Assembly: GCF_022829445.1 (NCBI RefSeq)
Contig: NZ_JAKSXY010000122.1
Location: 62,001 to 126,000, forward strand
DNA: 64,000 nucleotides
Source: Methylobacterium sp. J-068
GTDB lineage: Bacteria > Pseudomonadota > Alphaproteobacteria > Rhizobiales > Beijerinckiaceae
Reading direction: 5' to 3'
Under the pieces are notes generated by a model. The model made no database searches, was not told the DNA's origin, and saw only the letters and a program-made list of their open reading frames with translations. Shown here in pieces: positions 10,784 to 19,440 of the stretch (position 1 is the first letter of the stretch; each line of letters opens with the position of its first letter). A program made the position numbers and the translations under genes.

Positions 10784-11515
10784 ATGAACGAGGACACCAC
10801 GATCGCGATCGTCGAGGATGACGGCGACATCCGCGCCCTCCTCGCGGGCTACCTGGAGGGCGAGGGCTTTCGCGTCGTGAGCCTCGAGGGCGGCGCGAGC
10901 CTCGACCGGCTGCTGGCGCGGGGGCCGGCGCCCGATCTCGTCGTGCTCGACTGGATGCTGCCCGGCGAGGATGGCCTGTCGATCTGCCGGCGCCTGCGGG
11001 AAGCGGGTGGTCCGCCCATCGTGATGCTGACCGCCAAGGACGAGGACATCGACCGGGTGCTCGGCCTGGAGATGGGGGCCGACGACTACGTGTCGAAGCC
11101 GTTCAACCCGCGCGTCCTGCTCGCCCGCATCCGGGCCGTGCTGCGCCGCGCGCGCGGCGGCCCGATGCCGGACGTGGCCGCGCCGGAGCGGCTGCGCGTC
11201 GGCGACCTCACGATCGACGTCGCCGCGCGGACGGTGCGGTCCGGACCGGAGGGCGCCGAGGTTCCGCTCACCAGCGCGGAATACGACCTCCTGCACTGCT
11301 TCGTCACGCGCCCGCAGCGGGTGCTCTCGCGCGACCAGCTCCTCGACTGGACGCGGGGCCGGTCGGCGGACGCCTTCGACCGGACCATCGACGTGCAGGT
11401 GAGCCGGCTGCGTCACCGGCTCGATGCGTCCGGCAGCGGTGTTGCCGCGCTCCTGAAGACCGTGCGAAACGCCGGCTACATCCTGGCCGCGCCCGTGGCG
11501 GCGGTTGGCTCCTGA
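10784..11515 (+). CDS. OmpR/PhoB-family response regulator
   Basis: The 243-residue protein has an N-terminal receiver with an acidic pocket (VEDD, residues 10-13), the phospho-acceptor Asp56 in LVVLDWMLP, Thr in MLTAKD and Lys105 in YVSKPF. A winged-helix DNA-binding domain follows (LTSAEYDLLHCFV, RTIDVQVSRLRHRLD). It should act as a DNA-binding transcription regulator controlled by phosphorylation. Its stop overlaps the start of a sensor kinase gene (TGATG), the usual two-component arrangement, but that kinase is broken. The regulator may therefore depend on another kinase or act unphosphorylated. The shared 17-bp element upstream suggests autoregulation. Confidence 0.93.
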   Translation: MNEDTTIAIVEDDGDIRALLAGYLEGEGFRVVSLEGGASLDRLLARGPAPDLVVLDWMLPGEDGLSICRRLREAGGPPIVMLTAKDEDIDRVLGLEMGADDYVSKPFNPRVLLARIRAVLRRARGGPMPDVAAPERLRVGDLTIDVAARTVRSGPEGAEVPLTSAEYDLLHCFVTRPQRVLSRDQLLDWTRGRSADAFDRTIDVQVSRLRHRLDASGSGVAALLKTVRNAGYILAAPVAAVGS

Positions 11516-12115
11516 TGGGCCGGATCGGCCTGCTCGGCCGGATCATGCCGATCCTGCTGGGTGCCCTCTCGATCCTGGTGCTCGCCACCGTCGCCCTCGA
11601 CCGCTGGCAGCGGAGCCAGGAGCAGTCGCCCTACGCCACGCGCTTTCCCGCGTCGATCAGGCGGCGAGCATCGTCAGCCTGCTGCGGGATTCCGACCCAG
11701 CGCTGCGGTCAGCGATCCTCAGGGCGGTGACGGGCGAGGCCCTGAAGGCCGAGATCCTGGACACGGCCCCGGACGAGACCGGGCTGATCCGCGAACCGTG
11801 ATCGCCAACCTGATCGAGAACGGCGTGAAGTTCGGGCGGTTCTCCGTCGCGGTCGCGGTCGCGGTCGCGCGGGCCGGGCGCACCTGCCGCGCCACCGTCG
11901 AGGACGACGGGCCGGGCATCGCCGAGGACGAGCGCGTGGCGGTGTTCAGCCCCTTCTACCGCATCAAGCGATCGCGGAACCGCCGCACCGGCGGCAGCGG
12001 CCTCGGCCTCGCCATCGTGCGGCAGATCGTGGAGGCGCATGGCGGCACGGTGGAGGCCGGCGCGGGCGGGCTCGGCGGCGCGCGCCTCACCCTGGTCCTG
12101 CCGCTGGAGCCGTGA
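11515..12115 (+). pseudogene. Decayed sensor histidine kinase (partner of the upstream regulator)
   Basis: Pieces of one kinase lie in three frames. Frame 1 from ATG 11515 gives a membrane-anchor N-terminus (PILLGALSILVLATVALDRW). Near 11645 the sense moves to another frame (RVDQAASIVSLLRDSDPALR, up to about 11800). A third frame then gives the catalytic domain: N box NLIENGVKFG, G1 DDGPGIAEDE, F-like SPFYRIKRS and G2 GGSGLGLAIVRQIV, ending at TGA 12113-12115. The HAMP region and the phospho-accepting H box are missing, so the junction near 11800 is an internal deletion on top of a frameshift. The ATP-binding part could be made only from an internal start. It would be a kinase without its own His. 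Confidence 0.85.
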
Positions 12116-12129
12116 GGCCGACACGAAAC

Positions 12130-12146
12130 GTCACGCAACGTTACAT
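12130..12146. promoter_or_regulatory. Second, inverted copy of the 17-bp regulator element
   Basis: GTCACGCAACGTTACAT is the reverse complement of the 10717-10733 element except at one position. It lies 141 bases upstream of the small secreted protein gene at 12288. The same downstream flank (GCGGCGGCATTCCCGT) follows. This suggests that the two-component regulator controls the secreted protein. Confidence 0.5.
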
Positions 12147-12287
12147 GCGGCGGCATTCCCGTCACAGGCGGGCAGACACCATGGGCGAACCTGTCCTCAC
12201 ACCGCGGCGACCAACGATGCCGGCGCGTGGGGCAGAGCGGTTCACGACCCGCCCGGCCCGGTTCGAGACACCGGATGGAGTTCACGC

Positions 12288-12551
12288 ATGTTGAAGTCAT
12301 TTCTCTCCGCGACAATCCTCGCCTTCGCGGTGGCGGCGCCCGCCAGCGCCCTGCCGCTCGACAACGCGGTCGCGACGGGGGCCGGGGACGCGCGGATCAT
12401 CCAGGTCTATGGCGGCTGCGGCCCCTACGGCCATCGCGGGCCCTATGGCGGCTGCCGCCGGGGCGGACAGTGGGGTGGCTATGTCCGGGGCCGCGCCTGC
12501 CCGCCCGGCTTCCATCTCGGTCCCTACGGACGTCGCTGCTGGCCGAACTGA
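12288..12551 (+). CDS. Small secreted Gly/Tyr/Cys-rich protein
   Basis: The 87-residue product has a clear Sec signal peptide (MLKSFLSATILAFAVAAPASA, likely cut near residue 21). The mature part is short and Gly-rich: QVYGGCGPYGHRGPYGGC, then a basic stretch, and a C-terminal CPPGFHLGPYGRRCWPN. Four cysteines allow two disulfides. Many methylobacteria encode secreted proteins with a similar CPPGxHLGPxxRxCxPN end, but no function is established to my knowledge. The start at 12288 is fixed by the signal peptide. The upstream 17-bp element links it to the response regulator at 10784. Confidence 0.75.
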   Translation: MLKSFLSATILAFAVAAPASALPLDNAVATGAGDARIIQVYGGCGPYGHRGPYGGCRRGGQWGGYVRGRACPPGFHLGPYGRRCWPN

Positions 12552-12561
12552 CGGAGGAGCC

Positions 12562-15066
12562 TTAGCGCCGCCGTCCCCAGAGGCCCGCCCGCTCGGAACG
12601 GGCCTGCTCCTCGGCGGCCAGCAGATCGGCGGGCGCGTCCTCGGCGGCCCGGGCCCCGCCGGCCGTGAGGATGAGCGATGCGAGGTCGTCGCCGTCGATC
12701 TGGCAGCGTAGCTGCTCGGTGCTCGCCTCGGCCCCGGCGGCCGGGGCGCAGCTCACCTCGCGGCGGCGGAGGTAGCGGGCGAGCTGACGGGCCAGGGCCC
12801 CGCCCTCCCCGTCCACGCCCAGGAGGCGCACGGTCCGGCCCCGGAAGGCCAGCGTGCCGGTATCGATCACGTCGGGCACGCCGCGCACGCCCGGAGCGGC
12901 CGTGTTCGTGGCGACCTCCCTGGCCGGCGCCGGTTCGGCCCGGGCCGTCGAGGGGCGCTTGCGGCCCTTGGCCAGCTGCGCCGTGGCCCGCTGCACGAAA
13001 TCGCGGAAAATGCTGGCCGGGATGTCGCCGCCGCCGACGCGGTTCATGGAGGAATTGTCGTCGTTGCCGACCCAGATGCCCACGATGAGGTCCGGCGTCA
13101 TGCCGACGAACCAGGCGTCGCGGTAATCCTGCGTCGTGCCGGTCTTTCCGCCGACGGGAAGGCCCTGGACGCGGGCACCCTTGCCCGTGCCGGAATCGAC
13201 CACGGCCTGGAGCGAATCGAGCATCATCGCCCGGCTTTCGGCGGAGAGCGCGGTGCCGGCCTTGGCGTCGGCGCGCAGATACAGCGGCTGCGGCTGGGCG
13301 CCCCGGATGGCATGGACGCCGTGGACGTCCACCGGCGCCGACCCGGCCAGCACCCCCGCATAGGCGCGGGTCATTTCCAGGAGCGTCACCTCGGCCGAGC
13401 CGAGCGCGAGGCTCGGCACGTTGGGGAGTTCGGACGTGACGCCCATCCGGCGCGCGGTGGCGATCACGGCCGGGATACCGACCTCGTCGGCGAGTTGCGC
13501 CGCCACCGTGTTGATCGACTGCGCGAAGGCGCTGCGCAGGGGCACCGCGCCCTTGAAGCGGCCGGTGGAATTCTGCGGCTCCCAATCGCCGATCTGGATC
13601 GGGCGGTCGACCAGCACCGTGTCGGGGTTGAAGCCGGTCTCGTAGGCCGTGAGGTAGACGAAGAGCTTGAACAGCGAGCCGGCCTGGCGCTTGGCCTGGG
13701 TGGCGCGGTTGAACTGGCTGTCCTCGTAGTCGCGACCGCCCACCATGGCGAGGATCGCCCCCTCCTTGTTCAGCACCACGAGGGCCGCCTGGCTCGCCTT
13801 CTTCTTGGCCCCCTCGGCATCGAGGCGGCGGGCGACGACGCCCTCGGCGAGGCTCTGGAGATCGAGGTTGAGGGTCGTGCGGACGGTGACGTCGCCCGGC
13901 GCCTCGGCGAGCCGCTTCGCGTCGTTCGAGACCATGTCGAGGAAGTAGTTGGTGCCCGGCGGCGTCTCGGGCGGCGTGCGCAGGGTGATGGTCTGGGCGC
14001 GGGCCTTGTCGGCCTCGGCGGCGGTGATGGCGCCGGTCTCGACCATGGTCTGCAGCACCACGTCGGCGCGCTCCTTGGCGCCGCCGAAATTGCGCGTGGG
14101 GGCGAGTTGCGAGGGCGCGCGCACGAGCCCCGCCAGCATCGCGGCCTCGGGCAGGGTCAGGGCTTTGGCGCCCTTGCCGAAGTAGCGCCGGGCAGCGGCA
14201 TCGATGCCGTAGGCGCCGGCCCCGAAATAGGCGGTGTTGAGGTAGCCGAGCAGGATCTCGTCCTTCGACATCGTCGCCTCGACCCGCAGGGCCAGGAACG
14301 CCTCCTGGATCTTGCGGCGCAGGCTCTTCTCCTGGGTCAGGGAGGTGAGCCGGACGTATTGCTGGGTGATGGTGGAGGCGCCCTCGCGCACGCCGCCGCC
14401 CACGACGTTGCGGTAGACCGCGCGCAGAATCCCGCGCGGGTCGATGCCCCAGTGGGAGCGGAAACGCCGGTCCTCGATGGCGATGACGGCCTGGGCGAGG
14501 TGAGGCGGCATCTCGGCGGCGGTGAGCTTCTCGCCCTGGAAGGCGCCGCGCGTGGCGAAGACCCGCCCGTCATCGGCCTCGACGGTCAGCGCCCGCTGGC
14601 CGGCCTCCGGCACGACGCCGCCCAGCGGCGGCAGGGTGGCGAAGCTGTAGAGGACGAGCCCCGCGAGCAGGGCCAGGGGGACCAGGACGAGCGCCAGGAT
14701 CGCGGCGATCCAGGGCCGGCGGCGCAGGCGTAGGACGAGGGAGGTCTTCACCGAAGGCTCGGCGGCGCTCTCCATTCGAGGCTGGGCGGCGGGAAAGGCC
14801 GGACCGGGTTCGGCCGGACGTGCCTTGAACCGGCTCGCGAACCCCGCCCAGGCCGGCCCGGAGGCTCGCGTCGCACCGGCGATCCGGCGGCCCGCCCCCC
14901 GCGCGGCACCGGCCGCCAGGACACCGAGTTGGCGGCCCAGCACCTTCGCGGCGGCCGCGGCCTCGCGCGCTGCGGCGCGGGTCTCGTCGGCATCGCGGGT
15001 CTCAGGACCGGCCCGCGCCGGGTCCGGATGTTCGCGGCTCGGGCGTTCCGGGTCGGGAGGGGTCAT
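12562..15066 (-). CDS. Class A penicillin-binding protein (PBP1A type) with SNase-like tail
   Basis: The 834-residue bifunctional peptidoglycan synthase has a basic, Ala-rich cytosolic tail of about 105 residues and one membrane anchor (WIAAILALVLVPLALLAGLV). The glycosyltransferase domain follows (AVIAIEDRRFRSHWGID, catalytic Glu near 197; STITQQYVR). The transpeptidase domain has the nucleophile motif SLFK near 464, SIN and KTGT near 640. The last 95 residues or so (DTGTLAFRGRTVRLLGVD through ARSERAGLWGRRR) resemble a staphylococcal-nuclease fold. The acidic and Arg catalytic positions seem lost, so this part is probably structural. It acts at the periplasmic face of the inner membrane in cell wall growth. 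The gene is convergent with the secreted protein gene. Confidence 0.92.
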   Translation of the reverse strand: MTPPDPERPSREHPDPARAGPETRDADETRAAAREAAAAAKVLGRQLGVLAAGAARGAGRRIAGATRASGPAWAGFASRFKARPAEPGPAFPAAQPRMESAAEPSVKTSLVLRLRRRPWIAAILALVLVPLALLAGLVLYSFATLPPLGGVVPEAGQRALTVEADDGRVFATRGAFQGEKLTAAEMPPHLAQAVIAIEDRRFRSHWGIDPRGILRAVYRNVVGGGVREGASTITQQYVRLTSLTQEKSLRRKIQEAFLALRVEATMSKDEILLGYLNTAYFGAGAYGIDAAARRYFGKGAKALTLPEAAMLAGLVRAPSQLAPTRNFGGAKERADVVLQTMVETGAITAAEADKARAQTITLRTPPETPPGTNYFLDMVSNDAKRLAEAPGDVTVRTTLNLDLQSLAEGVVARRLDAEGAKKKASQAALVVLNKEGAILAMVGGRDYEDSQFNRATQAKRQAGSLFKLFVYLTAYETGFNPDTVLVDRPIQIGDWEPQNSTGRFKGAVPLRSAFAQSINTVAAQLADEVGIPAVIATARRMGVTSELPNVPSLALGSAEVTLLEMTRAYAGVLAGSAPVDVHGVHAIRGAQPQPLYLRADAKAGTALSAESRAMMLDSLQAVVDSGTGKGARVQGLPVGGKTGTTQDYRDAWFVGMTPDLIVGIWVGNDDNSSMNRVGGGDIPASIFRDFVQRATAQLAKGRKRPSTARAEPAPAREVATNTAAPGVRGVPDVIDTGTLAFRGRTVRLLGVDGEGGALARQLARYLRRREVSCAPAAGAEASTEQLRCQIDGDDLASLILTAGGARAAEDAPADLLAAEEQARSERAGLWGRRR

Positions 15067-15331
15067 CGGAAGCCATGGTCACGGGAACGGGCGAACGCCC
15101 GATCGGCCTCGATCGGTGCCGCCGGTCATCGAGCCGGTTCTAGACCATCTCCCGCCGGCAAAGCTACGCCGCTCCGACCCTGCCGAAGGCAATCCTGTCG
15201 AAGCGCGGACGGAAGCGCTTCGCCGCGCGACGGAACATTGGCTTGGGTTGCACCTTGATGCTCCTGAGGCGGGTGACCGAGTCTCGCGGGATGATTTCGC
15301 GAGGCTCTTCGTGCGTGCGGACCAGCAACCG

Positions 15332-16549
15332 ATGCTTGAAGACCAGCAGGACGTGCGTCGGCGGACCGCACGCGGCGACGAGGCGCGACGCACAACGCCG
15401 GCCGAGGGCCGGAAAGACGATGCTCCCGAGGATGATCGCGACCGAGGCGTCGGCGCGGAATCAAAGCCGGACGACGACGCGACGTCCGGCTCCGGGAACG
15501 CCGCGTCCGAGGCGAAGAAACCCGGCGTCCTGCGCCGCCACCCGTTCTGGGCGATCGGCATCGCACTGGGGATCGTCGCCATCGCGGTCGGCGGGTACTT
15601 CTACTGGCTGATCCGCCTGCACCCGTTCGAATCCACCGACGACGCCTTCGTGGACGCGCGCCAGTTCTCGATCGCGCCGAAGGTCGCCGGCTACATCGTG
15701 GACACCCCGGTGACGGACAATCAGCACGTGGAGGCCGGCGCGGTCCTGTTCCAGATCGACCGGCGCGACTACGAGGTGGCGCTGGCCCAGGCCCGCGCGC
15801 AGGTGGCCTCGGCCGAGGCCTCGATCCGCAACTTCGACGCGCAGATCGAGGGCCAGAAGGCGCAGATCGAAGCCTCGCAATCGGAGGTGAAGCAGGCGGA
15901 AGCCTCGCTGAAATTCGCCCGCGAGGACGCGGCGCGCTACCGGGATCTCGCCGAGAAGGGTGCGGGCACGATTCAGCGCTCGCAATCCTCGACCTCCACC
16001 CTCGATCAGCAGCAGGCGGGCTTGGACCGGGCGCAGGCCAACCTCGCCGGTGCGCGCACCCAGGTGAACGCGCTCGCCGCGCAGAAGGCGGGCGCGGAGG
16101 CCAACCTCGCCATGGGCATGGCCCAGGTGGCGCAGGCCGAACTGAACCTCGGCTACACCACCGTGAGGGCCGCCCAGGCGGGACGGCTGGTGCAGCTTTC
16201 CGGCGCCAAGGGGCAGTTCGCGCAAGCCGGGCAGACCCTCTCAACCTTCGTGCCCGACGACATCTGGGTGATCGCGAACTACAAGGAGACGCAGATCACC
16301 GACATGCGGCCCGGCCAGCACGCCGATATCGAGATCGACGCCTATCCGGAGCGCAAGATCACCGGACACGTGGATTCGGTGCAGCCCGGCTCCGGCACCG
16401 CCTTCAGCCTGCTGCCGGCCCAGAACGCCACGGGCAATTACGTGAAGGTGGTCCAGCGCATCCCGGTCAAGATCGTCGTCGACCAGTGGCCCACCGACGT
16501 GTCCATCGGGCCCGGAATGTCGATCGTGCCCCGGGTCCACGTGCGATGA
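15332..16549 (+). CDS. HlyD/EmrA-family membrane fusion protein
   Basis: The protein of about 405 residues has a charged N-terminal stretch, one membrane helix (FWAIGIALGIVAIAVGGYFYW) and then a periplasmic adaptor. The lipoyl half-motif reads ESTDDAFVDARQFSIAPKVAGYI, followed by a long alpha-helical hairpin rich in Ala/Gln/Glu and a beta-barrel (GQHADIEIDAYPERKITGHVDSV). It should bridge an inner-membrane exporter to an outer-membrane channel. The downstream MFS gene overlaps its stop (ATGA), so the two form an EmrAB-like pair. The start is uncertain: ATG 15332 is the first in-frame ATG before the helix, GTG 15311 is also possible, and neither has a strong ribosome-binding site. Confidence 0.88.
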   Translation: MLEDQQDVRRRTARGDEARRTTPAEGRKDDAPEDDRDRGVGAESKPDDDATSGSGNAASEAKKPGVLRRHPFWAIGIALGIVAIAVGGYFYWLIRLHPFESTDDAFVDARQFSIAPKVAGYIVDTPVTDNQHVEAGAVLFQIDRRDYEVALAQARAQVASAEASIRNFDAQIEGQKAQIEASQSEVKQAEASLKFAREDAARYRDLAEKGAGTIQRSQSSTSTLDQQQAGLDRAQANLAGARTQVNALAAQKAGAEANLAMGMAQVAQAELNLGYTTVRAAQAGRLVQLSGAKGQFAQAGQTLSTFVPDDIWVIANYKETQITDMRPGQHADIEIDAYPERKITGHVDSVQPGSGTAFSLLPAQNATGNYVKVVQRIPVKIVVDQWPTDVSIGPGMSIVPRVHVR

Positions 16550-18192
16550 GCGCGGCCGCGTCCGCGCAGGGCGGCAAAGGCAACGGCGGTCAGGATACGG
16601 GCGAAAAAGCGGGCGCGATGCCGAAGGCGCCGGGTGGTCACAGCCCTTGGGCCATCGCCCTGGTGGTCTCGCTCGCCACCTTCATGGAGGTGCTCGACAC
16701 CACCATCGCCAACGTGGCCCTGCGCTACATCTCAGGCGGGCTCGCGGTCGGACCTGACGAGGCGGCCTGGGTGGTGACGAGCTACCTCGTCGCCAACGCC
16801 ATCGTACTCACGGCCTCGAGCTTCCTCGCCAAGCGCTTCGGCCGCAAGGCGTTCTTTATGTGGAGCATCGCGCTCTTCACCGTGGCCTCGGTGCTGTGCG
16901 GCTTCGCCTGGAACCTCGAATCGCTCCTCGTCTTCCGGGTGCTCCAGGGCCTCGGCGGCGGCGGCATGGCGCCGCTCGCCCAGTCGATCCTGGCGGATTC
17001 GTTTCCGCCGGCCAAGCGGGGCCAAGCCTTCGCGCTCTACGGCCTCGCCGTGGTGGTGGCTCCCGTCGTCGGGCCGACCCTGGGGGGCTGGCTCTCCGAC
17101 AACGTCTCCTGGCACTGGTGCTTCCTCATCAACGGCCCGATCGGCCTGATCGCCCTCGGGCTGATGCACGTGCTGCTGGAGGATCCGCCGGGGGCCGTCG
17201 AGGAGCGCAGGCGCCTGCGCCGCGCGGGCGTGCGCTTCGACCTCGTCGGCTTCATTCTCGTCGCCACCTTCCTCGGGGCGCTCGAAGTCGTCCTCGACGA
17301 GGGCCAGCGCAAGGACTGGTTCGGCTCGAACTTCATCGTGATCTTCGCGGTGATCTGCGCCGTCGCCTTCGTGGCGATGATCCCCTGGGAACTCACCCGC
17401 AAGAACCCGGTCGTCGACCTGCGGCTGCTGGGCACCCGGCAGTTCGGCTCCTGCTTCCTCGTGATGATGGCCACGGGCGCCATCCTCATCGCGACGACGC
17501 AGTTCGTGCCGCAATTGGTGCAGGAATATTTCGGCTACACCGCGACGCTGGCCGGCCTCGTGCTGGCGCCCGGCGGCCTCGTCACCGTGTTCATGATGCT
17601 GGTGATCGGGCGCATCTCGGGCAAGGTCCAGCCGAAATACCTCATCGCGCTCGGCGCCGCGATCGTCTCGGCCGCCATGTACGACCTGACCCGGCTCTAC
17701 GGGGACACGAGCTTCTGGTTCTTCGCCTGGTCGCGCATCTATATCGGCATCGGCCTGCCGATGATCTTCATCTCGATCACCGCCGCCTCCTACGAGGGCA
17801 TCGACAAGTCGCAGACCGACCAGGCGTCGGCCCTGATCAACGTCGCGCGCAATGTCGGCGGCTCGATGGGCGTGAGCCTCGCCCAGAACGTGCTCGCCTA
17901 CCGTCAGCAGTTCCACCAGAGCCGGCTCGGCGAGAGCATCAGCCCCGCCAACCCGAACTATCAGGACGCGCTGCGGACCGCGACGCAGTACTTCCAGACC
18001 CACGGGGCCAGCGGCGTCGAGGCCCGGAATCAGGCCATCGCCTGGATCGGCCAGCAGCTCCAGACGCAGGTGGCGTTCTGGGGCTACATCGACGTGTTCT
18101 GGTCCCTCTGCCTCGTCTCGGGAGCGGCGGTGCCGCTGGCCATGATCCTGAGCAAGGTCAAGCTCGGCGGCGGGGCGCCGGCCGGGCACTGA
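16546..18192 (+). CDS. MFS multidrug exporter, DHA2 (EmrB/QacA) family
   Basis: The 548-residue protein has about 14 predicted membrane helices. The DHA2 motif LDTTIANVALRYISGG lies in the first helix, motif A-like SFLAKRFGRKAFFMWS follows, and motif C-like VVAPVVGPTLGGWLSD comes in helix 5. It should be a proton-driven exporter of amphipathic or toxic compounds working with the preceding EmrA-like adaptor. ATG 16546 overlaps the adaptor's TGA, which fixes the start. No outer-membrane TolC-like gene is in the window. The substrate cannot be deduced. Confidence 0.92.
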   Translation: MSAAASAQGGKGNGGQDTGEKAGAMPKAPGGHSPWAIALVVSLATFMEVLDTTIANVALRYISGGLAVGPDEAAWVVTSYLVANAIVLTASSFLAKRFGRKAFFMWSIALFTVASVLCGFAWNLESLLVFRVLQGLGGGGMAPLAQSILADSFPPAKRGQAFALYGLAVVVAPVVGPTLGGWLSDNVSWHWCFLINGPIGLIALGLMHVLLEDPPGAVEERRRLRRAGVRFDLVGFILVATFLGALEVVLDEGQRKDWFGSNFIVIFAVICAVAFVAMIPWELTRKNPVVDLRLLGTRQFGSCFLVMMATGAILIATTQFVPQLVQEYFGYTATLAGLVLAPGGLVTVFMMLVIGRISGKVQPKYLIALGAAIVSAAMYDLTRLYGDTSFWFFAWSRIYIGIGLPMIFISITAASYEGIDKSQTDQASALINVARNVGGSMGVSLAQNVLAYRQQFHQSRLGESISPANPNYQDALRTATQYFQTHGASGVEARNQAIAWIGQQLQTQVAFWGYIDVFWSLCLVSGAAVPLAMILSKVKLGGGAPAGH

Positions 18193-18228
18193 CCCGCGCG
18201 ACGACATCCGTTCGACGGCGAGGCCGTG

Positions 18229-19440
18229 TCACTCGGCCGGCGCGAGCGCCTCGGTGACGTGGACGCGCTTGGCCGCCACGTCCACCGGAGCCGCCTCCGA
18301 TGCGGTGCGGATCTCCGATGCGGTGCCGATCTCCGAGAGCGTCACTTCGGTCTTCGGCTCCGGCGGGCTGAGCGCGGCGACGCCTTCGTACCGGTCCAGG
18401 CGGCGGTCGATCATGCCGCCGATCTTCTCGCGGACTTCGGCCACGGTGAGGCTGCGCCGGCCCTTGCCGGCCTTCTCGGTGAACAGGCTGCGGTTCGCCC
18501 TCGCGGCCGCCTTGAAGACCTGCTTGGCGACCTGATCCGGCTTCTCGGCGGTGAGCGCGAGGAAGCGGCCGGCACTCGCGGTCCCGAGGAAGTGCGCGAA
18601 GTAGAGTTCCGCCGTCGACAGGTCGCGGCCGATGCGCTGCTCGATCCGGCTCTTGTCGCGATTGATGAGTTCGCCCGCCATCAGGGCGGCGACGTAGGGG
18701 TCCTGGCGCAGGCGCAGCACGCGGGTGCGGGTGGCCTCGTCGGAAATCGTGATGGCGCCGCCGCGTCCCTTCACGGCCGCCGCCTCGTCGGCGAGCCCGT
18801 GCCGGGCGCCGTAGGTGCGGATGAGTTCGAGCCAGGTCCCGGTGAGGAACTGGAACAGGCCCTCGGCGGAGGAGGTCGACGCCTTCACCGTGGTGGAGAA
18901 GCTCGATTCCTTGTCGGCCAGCGCCATCATGTAGACCGGATCGACGCCGGTCTCCGAGGCCGCCCGCAGGATGGTGTCGACGATCTCGCGCGGCACCGCC
19001 ATGTCGCCGAAGCGCAGGCGCTCGGCACCCGAGACATCGCGGCTCGGGGCGAGACTGGCGAGATCGCTCTCGATCAGTGCGAGGGTCGCGGGCTGCTGCT
19101 CGACGACGGGAACCCCGGCCCAGTCGGACACGTTGGGGGTTGCCCGTGTCGCATCGTTCTGTTCGCGGACCAGCGTCTGCGCGGTCATCGCGCGCTCGTC
19201 GATCCGGTCGTGCGCGGCCGCAGCGGGTGCCAGGGCGTTCTGCGGCAGGGCGGCGCCGAGGACGATGCCGGCGAACAGGGTCGCGCGGGTCCGGCGGCGA
19301 AGGGCGGCGAGATTCCGGCGCGCTCGGCGCTCGGTCCGGGGCAGCCACGCCACGGTGTCGTCTGCGTCGAAGGTCTCGTTGGGCACGAGACGGCTCACGT
19401 CGTCGGCGCGAGGCGCCGGCTCCGGGAAAACCCCCATCAT
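18229..19440 (-). CDS. Lytic transglycosylase (SLT domain)
   Basis: The 403-residue protein has a cytosolic N-terminus, then a hydrophobic segment (ATLFAGIVLGAALPQNALAPAAA) that is either an anchor or a delayed signal peptide. The SLT domain contains ALADKESSFSTTVKASTSSAEGLFQFLTGTW, with the likely catalytic Glu in KESSF. It should cleave peptidoglycan glycan strands in the periplasm. The C-terminal region is basic and then acidic, and includes a short SEIGTASEIRTASE repeat. Two adjacent ATGs (19440 and 19437) are possible; AAGGA upstream gives better spacing to the second. A CtrA-type box lies about 120 bases upstream, which would tie expression to the cell cycle. Confidence 0.82.
   Translation of the reverse strand: MMGVFPEPAPRADDVSRLVPNETFDADDTVAWLPRTERRARRNLAALRRRTRATLFAGIVLGAALPQNALAPAAAAHDRIDERAMTAQTLVREQNDATRATPNVSDWAGVPVVEQQPATLALIESDLASLAPSRDVSGAERLRFGDMAVPREIVDTILRAASETGVDPVYMMALADKESSFSTTVKASTSSAEGLFQFLTGTWLELIRTYGARHGLADEAAAVKGRGGAITISDEATRTRVLRLRQDPYVAALMAGELINRDKSRIEQRIGRDLSTAELYFAHFLGTASAGRFLALTAEKPDQVAKQVFKAAARANRSLFTEKAGKGRRSLTVAEVREKIGGMIDRRLDRYEGVAALSPPEPKTEVTLSEIGTASEIRTASEAAPVDVAAKRVHVTEALAPAE
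18301..18336. repeat. Tandem 18-bp duplication inside the transglycosylase gene
   Basis: TGCGGTGCGGATCTCCGA and TGCGGTGCCGATCTCCGA are adjacent and differ at one base. They encode the repeated hexapeptides near the C-terminus (SEIGTA/SEIRTA), so the reading frame is kept. This is a recent slippage-type duplication. Confidence 0.75.
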
